From assembly GCA_028287035.1 (NCBI GenBank), contig JAQBQL010000248.1, positions 1 to 13,278 of the forward strand: a DNA stretch of 13,278 nt, read 5' to 3'. Below the pieces are notes generated by a model. That model was not told where the DNA came from. It did not search any database and saw only the letters and a list, made by a program, of their open reading frames with translations. The stretch's first letter is position 1, and each line of letters opens with the position of its first letter. This document shows positions 6,677 to 13,278 of this stretch, piece after piece. Position numbers and translations under genes: made by a program. The DNA is from Labilithrix sp. Lineage in GTDB: Bacteria > Myxococcota > Polyangia > Polyangiales > Polyangiaceae.

Positions 6677-8556
6677 CCGAGCAACCGAGGCTCCGCGCGG
6701 TGGGCGTCGACTACCTGAACGCGCGCCCGCTCTGGGAGTCGCTGCGCGACGATCCGCGCGTCGAGCTCACGCTGGCGCGGCCCAGCGAGCTCGCCCGGCA
6801 GATCGCCGAGCGCGAGGTCGACGTGGGGCTCCTCCCGGTCGCCGCGGCGGCGGCCATCGGCGATCTCCGTCTCCTCCGGAACATGGGGATCGGCGCGCGC
6901 GGAAAGGTCCGGTCGGTGGCCATCGTCGCCGAGCGTCCGCTCGAGGACCTCGAGTCGCTGGCCCTCGACCTCTCGTCACGCACGAGCGTCGTCCTCGGCC
7001 GGCTTCTGCTGGCCCGCCGCAAGCTGTCGCCGAAGCTGTTCGGCGCCGATCCCGTGACCGCCGTGGCGGCGGTCCAGGGGCGGACCGGCGCGCTGGTCAT
7101 CGGCGACGCCGCGCTCGACGTGGAGAAGCGCTTCCCGTACCGCCTCGACCTCGCCGAGGACTGGCTCGAGTGGACGGGCCTTCCGTTCGTGTTCGCCGCC
7201 TGGTTCGCGCGCGCCGACGCGGTCACGCCGGCGCAGGAGGACTGGTTCCGCATCGCGAAGCAGAAGGGCCTCTCGCGCGTCGACGCCATCGCGGCCGAGC
7301 ACGCGGCGCGCTCCGGCCTCGACGTGGATTCGCTCCGCTCGTACCTCACCGAGTCGATCCGGTACGACCTCGGCGACGAGGAGCTCCGCGGCCTCGAGCG
7401 CTTCTGGGCCGAGGGCGCCTCGGCGGGCCTCCTCCCGCGCGCCGTTCCGCGCTTCGACGAGCCGAAGCGATCCTCGACGCGTCCGAGCCTCGACACCCTG
7501 CTAACGCGCGCCGCCGCCGGCGAGCGCCTCTCCGCGTCCGACGGCGAGCGCCTCCTCCGCGAGGGCTCCTTCTTCGAGCTCGGGCTCGCCGCCGACGCGG
7601 TCCGCAAGCGCAAGCACCCCGAGAACGTCGTCACGTACATCGTCGACCGGAACGTGAATTACACGAACGTGTGCACGACGAGCTGCCGGTTCTGCGCGTT
7701 CTACCGCCCCGTCGGTCACCCGGAGGGTTACGTGCTCTCGCGCGAGGTCCTCGGCCAGAAGCTGCAGGAGGTCGTCGACGCGGGCGGCGTGCAGATCCTC
7801 CTCCAGGGCGGCCTCAACCCCGAGCTCCGCATCGAGTGGTACGAGGACCTCTTTCGCTGGATGAAGACCGAGTACAAGCTCGGTCTCCACGCGCTCTCGC
7901 CCGAGGAGATCATCCACATCTCGCGGATGGAGGACCTCACCATCCGTCAGGTGCTCGAGCGTCTCCACGCCGCCGGCCTCGACTCCGTCCCGGGCGGCGG
8001 CGCCGAGATCCTCGTCGACCGCGTTCGCCGGAAGATCGCCAAGCAGAAGTGCACGAGCGCCGAGTGGCTCGGCGTCATGCGCGTCGCCCACCAGATGGGG
8101 CTCCGCTCGAGCGCGACGATGATGTACGGCACGGTCGACACGCTGGAGGATCGCATCCAGCACCTCATGAAGATCCGCGACCTCCAGGACGAGACCGGCG
8201 GGTTCACCGCCTTCTTCTGCTGGGACTACCAGTTCGAGAAGGGCACGCACCTCACCCCGGGCGAGAACGGCACGCACCTCTACCTGCGGACCCAGGCGGT
8301 CGCGCGCATCATGCTCGACAACGTCGATCACGTCGGCGCGTCGTGGGTCACGCAGGGTCCCGCGGTCGGTCAGGTGGCGCTCCGGTTCGGCGCCGACGAC
8401 TTCGGCTCGGTGATGTTCGAGGAGAACGTCGTCTCGAGCGCCGGCACCACGTTCGGCATCAACGCCGACAAGATCGAGGGACGCATCCACGAGGCGGGCT
8501 TCAAGGCGGTGCGCCGCAACGTCCGCTACGACTGGCTGAACGAGCCCACCGGCTGA
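6673..8556 (+). CDS. mqnA-mqnC: MqnA-MqnC fusion: chorismate dehydratase and cyclic dehypoxanthine futalosine synthase
   Basis: A 627-residue protein with two pathway enzymes. Residues 1 to about 255 are MqnA (chorismate dehydratase): VDYLNARPL at the N-terminus, DVGLLPVAA, LALDLSSRTS, ALVIGDAAL and the late TGLPFVFAAWFAR are family signatures. After a linker rich in Pro, Arg and Ser, residues about 275-627 are MqnC, a radical SAM enzyme that turns dehypoxanthine futalosine into its cyclic form, with C334-TTS-C338-RF-C341, AFYRPVGHPEG, ILLQGGLNPEL and FFCWDYQFEKGTHL. The two steps are not consecutive; the MqnE, deaminase and hydrolase steps lie between. There is no interruption between the domains. 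The ATG overlaps the mqnE stop in an ATGA, without a strong ribosome site of its own. Confidence 0.94.
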   Translation: MTEQPRLRAVGVDYLNARPLWESLRDDPRVELTLARPSELARQIAEREVDVGLLPVAAAAAIGDLRLLRNMGIGARGKVRSVAIVAERPLEDLESLALDLSSRTSVVLGRLLLARRKLSPKLFGADPVTAVAAVQGRTGALVIGDAALDVEKRFPYRLDLAEDWLEWTGLPFVFAAWFARADAVTPAQEDWFRIAKQKGLSRVDAIAAEHAARSGLDVDSLRSYLTESIRYDLGDEELRGLERFWAEGASAGLLPRAVPRFDEPKRSSTRPSLDTLLTRAAAGERLSASDGERLLREGSFFELGLAADAVRKRKHPENVVTYIVDRNVNYTNVCTTSCRFCAFYRPVGHPEGYVLSREVLGQKLQEVVDAGGVQILLQGGLNPELRIEWYEDLFRWMKTEYKLGLHALSPEEIIHISRMEDLTIRQVLERLHAAGLDSVPGGGAEILVDRVRRKIAKQKCTSAEWLGVMRVAHQMGLRSSATMMYGTVDTLEDRIQHLMKIRDLQDETGGFTAFFCWDYQFEKGTHLTPGENGTHLYLRTQAVARIMLDNVDHVGASWVTQGPAVGQVALRFGADDFGSVMFEENVVSSAGTTFGINADKIEGRIHEAGFKAVRRNVRYDWLNEPTG

Positions 8557-8561
8557 GCGGC

Positions 8562-9806
8562 ATGAACGCGCGCCTGATCCACGCCGACCACCTCCTGCCC
8601 GGCGACGCGCCGCCGATCGTCGACGGCGCGGTCGTCGTCGACGAGGAGGGGACCGTCCTCGACGTGGGACCGGCCGGGGAGCTCGCCAGCCGCCACGCCG
8701 GCGCCGAGGTGACGCGCGTGCGGGGAGTCGTGTTCCCGGGCCTCGTGAACGCGCACACGCATCTCGAGCTGTCGGCGATGCGGGGCAAGGTGCACGGTGG
8801 GCGCGGCTTCGTCGGCTGGGTCGACGCGCTCATCACGCTCCGGCCCGAGCTGCAGGCCGACGAGGAGTCGGCGGCGCTCGCGCTCGCGATCGACGAGCTC
8901 GCGGCCAAGGCGACGGTCGCGGTGGGCGAGGTGACCAACACGCTCGGCGCGGTGCGCCTGCTCGCCGAGCGCGGCATCGGCGGCTGCGTGTTCCACGAGG
9001 TGTTCGGGCAGGACCGCGCGTCGGTCATGAAGCGCGTCGAGGGGCTGCGCGCCGAGCTCGAGGAGCGGCTGCCTTCGTGGCCGACCACCGATCTCGCCTA
9101 CGCGCCTGCGCCGCACACGCTGTACACGACCCATCCCGAGGCGGTCCGCGCGCTCCTGGCGAGCGCCGAGCGCCACGGATCGCGCACGAGCCTGCATCTC
9201 GCGGAGCACGCCGCGGAGCGCCGCGCGATCGAGCACGGTGACGGGCCGGTGCCGGAGTGGCTCTTCACGCGCGCCAGGCAGCGGCCGGAGTGGCCGCTCC
9301 AGCCGCTCTTCGACTACGCGGAGTCCGTGGGCGCGCTGTCGCCGAGCACGCTCCTCGTGCACCTCACGGATGCGCGCCCCGACGAGCTCGCGCGCATCGC
9401 GGAGCGCGGGGCGCCGGTCGTCCTCTGTCCGCGGTCGAACCTCCACATCGAGCTCCGGCTGCCGCCGCTCCTCGCGGTGCGGGCCGCGGGCCTCCGCGCG
9501 GCGCTCGGGACGGACTCGCTCGCCTCGAACGCCTCGCTCGACGTGCTCGCCGAGGCCCGAGCGCTCGCCGATCGCTTCCCGGCCGTTCCGGCGTGGGAGC
9601 TCGTGCAGATGGCAACCTGGAACGGCGCGCAGGCGCTGGGTCGGCCCGATCTCGGGCGGTTCGCGCGCGGCGCGCGGCCGGGCGTCTTCGCCGTCGAGGG
9701 CGCGGCCGCGGACGGCGCCGCGTTCCTCCTCGCCAACCTCGCGCTCCCGCGCCGCCAGCTCGCGCGGCGCGGAGCCGTGTCTTCCCCGCAGGAGTCTCGT
9801 TCATGA
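8562..9806 (+). CDS. mqnX: Aminodeoxyfutalosine deaminase (amidohydrolase superfamily)
   Basis: A 414-residue metal-dependent amidohydrolase. The metal ligands expected of the cytosine/adenosine-deaminase-like branch are visible: H65 and H67 (NAHTHLEL), H212 with E215 (LHLAEH), H267 (LVHLTDAR) and D318 (LGTDSLASN). Its position between mqnAC and the prenyltransferase gene, in an operon that makes aminofutalosine, points to conversion of 6-aminodeoxyfutalosine to futalosine. The superfamily also holds adenosine, guanine and chlorohydrolase-type deaminases, so the substrate rests on context. It starts 5 bases after the mqnAC stop and overlaps the next gene in an ATGA. The C-terminus beyond about 390 is Ala/Arg-rich and has no clear motif. 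Confidence 0.85.
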   Translation: MNARLIHADHLLPGDAPPIVDGAVVVDEEGTVLDVGPAGELASRHAGAEVTRVRGVVFPGLVNAHTHLELSAMRGKVHGGRGFVGWVDALITLRPELQADEESAALALAIDELAAKATVAVGEVTNTLGAVRLLAERGIGGCVFHEVFGQDRASVMKRVEGLRAELEERLPSWPTTDLAYAPAPHTLYTTHPEAVRALLASAERHGSRTSLHLAEHAAERRAIEHGDGPVPEWLFTRARQRPEWPLQPLFDYAESVGALSPSTLLVHLTDARPDELARIAERGAPVVLCPRSNLHIELRLPPLLAVRAAGLRAALGTDSLASNASLDVLAEARALADRFPAVPAWELVQMATWNGAQALGRPDLGRFARGARPGVFAVEGAAADGAAFLLANLALPRRQLARRGAVSSPQESRS

Positions 9807-10690
9807 TCGCGCAGCTTCGTCGTTGGGGTGAGCTCGTCACCTTCTCGCACACGATCTTCATGATGCCCTTCGCGGCGGCGGCGGTGGTGCTGTCGCTCGC
9901 CGTGCCCCACGAGCCGATGAGCGTGCGGCGCTTCCTCGCCATCGCAGGCTGCATGGTCGCGGCACGCACCAGCGCGATGGCGTTCAATCGCTGGGCCGAC
10001 CGTGACGTCGACGCCAGGAATCCGCGGACCAAGGGTCGACCCGTCGCGGCCGGCCGGATCAGCGCCGCCGAGGCGTTCGCGCTCACCGTCGTCGCGGGCA
10101 TCGCGTTCTGCGTTCTCGCCTGGACGCTCGGCTTCTGGCCGGGGGTGCTGGCGCCGCCCGTCCTCGCGGTGCTCCTCGGGTACTCGTACGCGAAGCGGTT
10201 CACGTGGGCGGCGCACGGCTGGCTCGGCCTCGCCCTCGCGCTCGCGCCGGGCGGCGCCTGGCTCGGGATGGGCGCGCAGCCGAACCTCGGCATCGTGCTC
10301 CTGATGGTGGCGGTGCTCACGTGGCTGTTCGGGTTCGACGTCCTGTACGCGCTGCAGGACGAGCACTTCGACCGGCAGGAGGGGCTCCATTCGGTGCCGT
10401 CACGCTTCGGGACGAAGCGCGCGATGCTCATGGCGGCCTCCGCGCACGTGGTCACGGTCGGCGCGCTCGTCGCGACCGGAGCAGCTCTTCATCGCGGCGC
10501 GGTGTTCTTCGTCGGCGTCGCCGCGGTCGCCGTGGTGCTGGTCATCGAGCATCGCCTCGTGCGGCCGAAGGACCCGAGCTCGGGACAGCTCGTCGACTTC
10601 GCGAAGATCGGGAAGGCATTCTTCGACTGCAACGCGTACGTGAGCCTCGGCTTCTTCGTGACGACGGCGGTGGACGCGGCGCTCCGCTGA
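9803..10690 (+). CDS. mqnP: UbiA-family prenyltransferase MqnP
   Basis: A 295-residue integral membrane prenyltransferase that would attach the polyprenyl tail to 1,4-dihydroxy-6-naphthoate. Two aspartate-rich diphosphate/Mg-binding regions are seen: N62-RWA-D66-RDV-D70 followed by NPRTKGRP, and QDEHFDRQEGLHSVP (D186, D190). Several hydrophobic helices separate them, consistent with the family's multi-helix bundle, and the length is normal. The SFSHTIFMMPFA-like N-terminus (here TFSHTIFMMPFA) is typical of the futalosine-pathway UbiA homologues. AGGAG lies 8 bases before the ATG. It is the last gene of the operon and converges on the cytochrome-rhodanese gene. Confidence 0.93.
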   Translation: MIAQLRRWGELVTFSHTIFMMPFAAAAVVLSLAVPHEPMSVRRFLAIAGCMVAARTSAMAFNRWADRDVDARNPRTKGRPVAAGRISAAEAFALTVVAGIAFCVLAWTLGFWPGVLAPPVLAVLLGYSYAKRFTWAAHGWLGLALALAPGGAWLGMGAQPNLGIVLLMVAVLTWLFGFDVLYALQDEHFDRQEGLHSVPSRFGTKRAMLMAASAHVVTVGALVATGAALHRGAVFFVGVAAVAVVLVIEHRLVRPKDPSSGQLVDFAKIGKAFFDCNAYVSLGFFVTTAVDAALR

Positions 10691-10721
10691 GGAAAGACGC
10701 CACGCCCGAAGAGCGAGAAGA

Positions 10722-10864
10722 GAAACGCCATGACGCCAAGGCGCCAAGGCGCCACGAGGGTGGGGGTGGGTCGTCGCGACCTGGCCGGTCGACGCGAGCT
10801 TCCAGGTCCGCGCCAACGCATACCAAGATCGTGGCGTCTTGGCGCCTTGGCGTCCTGGCGTTTC
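10722..10864. repeat. Long inverted repeat between convergent genes, possible bidirectional terminator
   Basis: Two 36-base arms, 10722-10757 and the reverse complement of 10829-10864, agree at 34 of 36 positions. Each arm is built from a tandem GCGCCAAG-type octamer. The 71-base interior holds a smaller inverted pair (10775-10784 with 10802-10812, one bulge) and a G-rich tract. The element fills the 172-base gap after mqnP and its right arm ends inside the stop codon (10863-10865) of the convergent gene. Transcripts from either side would form the same long stem, so it may end or stabilise both messages; there is no U-run as in a classical intrinsic terminator. It may also be a copy of a dispersed genomic repeat. 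Confidence 0.7.
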
Positions 10865-11999
10865 AGGGCTTCGCACCGCCGCGCACGGGATAGCCGCGGT
10901 CACGCCACGCGAAGAGCCCCTCGTCCAGGACCGCGACCCGCGGGTAATCGAGCTTGCGTAGCGCATCGCGCACCTGCCCGCTCTCGGCGTGCGGGCAGCC
11001 GCAGTACGCGATGATGTACTTGTCCGTCGGCAGCTGCTTCGCGAAGTCGGCGACCGCGTAGAAGGGGATGCTGATGGCCCCCGCCACGTGCATGCGCGCG
11101 TAGTCGCCGGGCGGGCGGGCATCGACGAGGATCATCGATGCGCCGCGGTCGTACTCGGCCTTCACCGCGTCGACCGGGACGAACGAGGCCTTCGGATCCA
11201 GCTTCGCGTCCGGCCCCTTCGGGTTCAGCACGATCGACCGCAGCTCGCCGGCCTTCGGCGGGAGCGCCAGCGGCTCGGTGCCCGGCGCCGCCCAGCTGCG
11301 GAGGAGCCCGAGCACGTCGTCGACGTCCTGCTTCGAGAGCTTCGCCCCGAACGCCGGCATCGGCGTGCCCGGCCGCCCACGCTCGATGGTCGTCGCGAGG
11401 AAGGCGTCGCTCGCCGACGCGAGCAGCTCGGGGTTGCCGAGCGCGTTGTACTTGCCGCCCTGACCCTTGGCGCCGTGACAGCCCGCGCACCCCGCCTTCG
11501 CATAGACCGCCGCACCCTTGTCGGCGCGCCCCGCCGTCCGCGGCTCGGGCGCCTCGCTCGGCTTCTTCTGCCAGGTGCGGAGGTAGCTCACGATCGCGGA
11601 GCCCTCGTTCGCGCCGAGCGGTCCGCCGCGCCCCAGCGACCAGCCGCTCATCGTCGTGCCCGGGCGACCCTTCGCGATGGTGTCGCGGAGGTACTCGTCC
11701 GTGGCGGTCCCGAGGAGCACCTCGTTGGCGAGCGCCGGCGCGTTGTCCGCCTTGTAGCCCTGACCGGAGTCGCCATGACAGAAGGCGCAGTACCGGTCGT
11801 AGAGGACCTTGCCGCGCGCGGCGACCTCCGGTCCGGCCTCGGGAGCGGCGGGGGCGGCGGAGATGGTCGCGGAAGCAGACGCAGAGGCCGCGGCGCCGTT
11901 CGACGGAGGAGCCGCGCCGCTGTCCGCCGACGCGGTGCTCGCGCCGTGGCAGCCGGTGAGCGCCGCGACGAGCGCAACGAGAGGAAGGACGAACCGCAT
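10863..11999 (-). CDS. Lipoprotein with two cytochrome c domains and a rhodanese domain
   Basis: A 378-residue exported protein. Residues 1-17 are a lipoprotein signal ending in LTGC (C17), followed by an Ala/Ser/Pro tether to about 58. The first class I cytochrome c domain has CAFCH (71-75) with M117 as likely axial ligand (TTMSGW); the second has CAGCH (171-175) with M214 (TPMPAF). Residues about 285-372 form a rhodanese domain (ILVDARPPGDY, HVAGAISIPF) with the loop Y-C333-G-C335-P-H337-A-E339; C333 is the expected sulfur-carrying cysteine. A membrane-anchored redox or sulfur-relay role in the periplasm is inferred; the substrate is unknown. The ATG at 11999 is chosen because the signal peptide begins there; an in-frame ATG at 12044 would add 15 polar residues before it. 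It converges on mqnP. Confidence 0.88.
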   Translation of the reverse strand: MRFVLPLVALVAALTGCHGASTASADSGAAPPSNGAAASASASATISAAPAAPEAGPEVAARGKVLYDRYCAFCHGDSGQGYKADNAPALANEVLLGTATDEYLRDTIAKGRPGTTMSGWSLGRGGPLGANEGSAIVSYLRTWQKKPSEAPEPRTAGRADKGAAVYAKAGCAGCHGAKGQGGKYNALGNPELLASASDAFLATTIERGRPGTPMPAFGAKLSKQDVDDVLGLLRSWAAPGTEPLALPPKAGELRSIVLNPKGPDAKLDPKASFVPVDAVKAEYDRGASMILVDARPPGDYARMHVAGAISIPFYAVADFAKQLPTDKYIIAYCGCPHAESGQVRDALRKLDYPRVAVLDEGLFAWRDRGYPVRGGAKP

Positions 12000-12222
12000 G
12001 GCGAGGCCAGCATAGTGCAGGCGCGATCCAGGCGGCTTGCGCAACCCTTCACCAATTGCGCAGCGCCTTGCACGTTGCCTCGCAGGCAGAGGCGCGGCGG
12101 ACCATCAGCCGCTCCTCGGGCGCCGGGCTGCTCACGCGTTTTTCCGCGGAAAGCTGCACCTTCCACGGCCCCGGAGCGCTGGCCCGTCCTCTGCAGTTGC
12201 TCCGGGTCAGGAGACCACGACG
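12000..12222. other. Divergent intergenic region with short repeats and a palindrome
   Basis: This gap separates the divergent cytochrome-rhodanese and lipoprotein genes. TTGCGCAA (12037-12044) and TTGCGCAG (12056-12063) are direct near-copies 19 bases apart, about two helical turns. TTTCCGCGGAAA (12141-12152) is a perfect 12-base palindrome. On the reverse strand TATGCT (12009-12014) could be a -10 box only a few bases before the ATG at 11999. AGGAG at 12209-12213 is the ribosome site for the plus-strand gene. No convincing -35/-10 pair or RNA gene is seen. Confidence 0.4.
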
Positions 12223-13173
12223 ATGCGCTTCCCCTTCCCGAACCTGCTCGCTCTCTTGGTGATCGGCGCGACCTCGACCGCCCTGGCCGGCTGCACGGCG
12301 GAGGCCGACGACGAGGTCTTCGACGAGAGCGCCGCCGAGCTCTCGGCGCTCCGCGACGGCGTCAACAGCAGCGGCTGCCGGCGCAGCGCGTACAACTGCG
12401 CGCTGAACCCGGGCTCCGGCCAGCGCGTGCTCCGCGCGGACGGCAAGGAGGACTGGGCGGTCGATCCGGCGTGGCTCACGAAGGAAGGCTTCGTCGACCC
12501 GGCGACGAAGGAGCCGCGCGTCCCCGTGCTCGACGGCAACGGCGACCTCATGGGCCTCAGCAAGAAGATGGAGCTCACGCTCAACCACGGCCAGACGCGC
12601 CGCCTGAAGAACCGCACGTGGGTGATGGCGCTCAGCGCGGGCGTCGGGTCGGCCGGCTGGGTCCCGATCGACGCGTTCGTCCACGCCGAGTCGCTGCGCG
12701 CGCGCGTCGGCGAGGTGAACGCGCACGGCGCGGGCCTGAAGGACATGGCTTGCTACGAGGTCCGCTCGACCTACGACGAGGACCTCGACGGCTACAAGGT
12801 CGTGAAGGGCGCCAAGGTCACCGAGTCGATGGAGCCCAACGACTACCTTCCGATGAAGCGCTCCAACGGCAAGGTCTACGCAAACCTCGCGTTCAGCGTG
12901 CCGGGTGATGCCCTCGGGGCGCCGGCGGTCGACATCTTCCCCGCGGGTACCAGGTTCCAGCGCCTCGACGTCCCGACGTGGGAGAGCGACGGCGCACCCT
13001 CGCTCGACGTGAAGCTCTACTCGCGGACGAAGGGCTCGGACGCGTTCTCCGATCTGGCGAAGCGCCGCATGAAGTTCCTCTACGGCTACGTGAAATCCGC
13101 CGACGGCACGGTGCGCTACGGGTGGATGCCGCAGGACGGGCTGACGCCCTCGAGCGGCTGCCCGAACCGCTGA
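12223..13173 (+). CDS. Lipoprotein of unknown function
   Basis: A 316-residue protein with a lipoprotein signal: MRFPFPN, a hydrophobic stretch, then LAGC with C24 as the lipidated residue, followed by an acidic tether (TAEADDEVFDESA). No known family is recognised. The mature part has four further cysteines (C52, C59, C177, C313), enough for two disulfides, and a repeated motif GWVPID (145-150) and GWMPQD (300-305), each at the end of a beta-rich stretch in the manner of SH3-like folds; this resemblance is weak. AGGAG lies 9 bases before the ATG. It is divergent from the cytochrome-rhodanese gene and upstream of another lipoprotein gene. Confidence 0.75.
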   Translation: MRFPFPNLLALLVIGATSTALAGCTAEADDEVFDESAAELSALRDGVNSSGCRRSAYNCALNPGSGQRVLRADGKEDWAVDPAWLTKEGFVDPATKEPRVPVLDGNGDLMGLSKKMELTLNHGQTRRLKNRTWVMALSAGVGSAGWVPIDAFVHAESLRARVGEVNAHGAGLKDMACYEVRSTYDEDLDGYKVVKGAKVTESMEPNDYLPMKRSNGKVYANLAFSVPGDALGAPAVDIFPAGTRFQRLDVPTWESDGAPSLDVKLYSRTKGSDAFSDLAKRRMKFLYGYVKSADGTVRYGWMPQDGLTPSSGCPNR

Positions 13174-13183
13174 GGCGCGGTCC

Positions 13184-13192
13184 TGGCATAAT
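13184..13192 (+). promoter_or_regulatory. Possible extended -10 promoter for the last gene
   Basis: TGGCATAAT is an extended -10 element (TGn plus CATAAT) ending 6 bases before the GTG at 13199. If used, transcription would begin at or next to the start codon, giving a leaderless message. No good -35 box stands upstream. Confidence 0.3.
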
Positions 13193-13198
13193 GGTGCC

Positions 13199-13278
13199 GT
13201 GCATCCGCGGCGCCCCGCTGACTCGCTCCTGCTCCTCACGTTCCTCGTCGTCGCGCTCCCGGCCTGCGGTCGATGCGG
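13199..13278 (+). CDS. Lipoprotein, N-terminal part (runs off the right edge)
   Basis: From a GTG at 13199 the frame encodes VHPRRPADS, a hydrophobic core LLLLTFLVVA and the lipobox LPAC followed by GRCG, a complete lipoprotein signal. The gene continues past the window end, so nothing can be said of the mature protein. There is no Shine-Dalgarno before the GTG. An overlapping ATG at 13191 in another frame gives an Arg/Ser-rich peptide without signal character and was not preferred. The start is 25 bases after the stop of the preceding lipoprotein gene. Confidence 0.6.
   Translation, partial: MHPRRPADSLLLLTFLVVALPACGRC

Noticed and set aside
10722..10864. CRISPR array or small coding gene in the convergent gap
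   Set aside because: There are only two arms, inverted rather than direct, with no evenly spaced spacers; the open frames across it are repeat-driven and lack a ribosome site or domain.
12000..12044. Longer start (ATG at 12044) for the cytochrome-rhodanese lipoprotein
   Set aside because: It would put 15 polar residues before a complete lipoprotein signal that begins at 11999.
13191..13278. ATG at 13191 as start of the last gene
   Set aside because: Its frame yields an Arg/Ser-rich peptide, whereas the GTG at 13199 in another frame yields a clear lipoprotein signal.
1..13278. tRNA, rRNA, insertion sequence, transposase or phage genes
   Set aside because: None was recognised by reading either strand, and the gaps between genes are too short or lack the needed structure.

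Overview
The window is about 70% GC or more by eye, densely coding, with GTG/ATG starts, tight overlaps and several lipoprotein genes that carry alanine/serine-rich stretches after the lipid-attachment cysteine. With the futalosine-type menaquinone genes, this suggests a high-GC myxobacterium (Myxococcota, Polyangia-like). That assignment is inferred from style and gene content; no rRNA or tRNA gene is present to fix it.

Layout. Left block, minus strand: a DUF1285-like gene (1455-1958), a phosphoglycerate-dehydrogenase-family gene with a C-terminal ACT domain (176-1402), and the start of a lipoprotein gene leaving the window (1-146). A 99-base divergent region (1959-2057) holds a strong sigma-70-like promoter and a 26-base palindrome across the predicted transcription start. 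Central block, plus strand (2058-10690): seven genes, nearly all overlapping by 4-8 bases, forming a menaquinone operon of the futalosine pathway. Convergent junction (10691-10862): a long inverted repeat. Right block: a minus-strand lipoprotein with two cytochrome c domains and a rhodanese domain (10863-11999), a 223-base divergent region, a lipoprotein of unknown function (12223-13173) and the start of a further lipoprotein gene (13199 onward).

How the operon works together. MqnA makes 3-[(1-carboxyvinyl)oxy]benzoate from chorismate. MqnE joins it to the adenosyl part of SAM, giving aminofutalosine. The amidohydrolase deaminates this to futalosine. MqnC cyclises the dehypoxanthine product. 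The UbiA-family enzyme adds the prenyl tail, the UbiD domain decarboxylates using prenylated FMN made by UbiX, and the fused UbiE/MenG domain adds the last methyl group. MqnB (futalosine hydrolase) and MqnD are not in the window.

Unusual points. (1) An intact, translationally coupled 194-residue gene between ubiX and mqnE resembles the two ends of MqnE but lacks the radical SAM core and its iron-sulfur cysteines; it is the best candidate here for an undescribed component. (2) Two pathway fusions, UbiD-UbiE and MqnA-MqnC. (3) A palindromic candidate operator at the operon promoter. (4) A 36-base near-perfect inverted repeat between the convergent genes.
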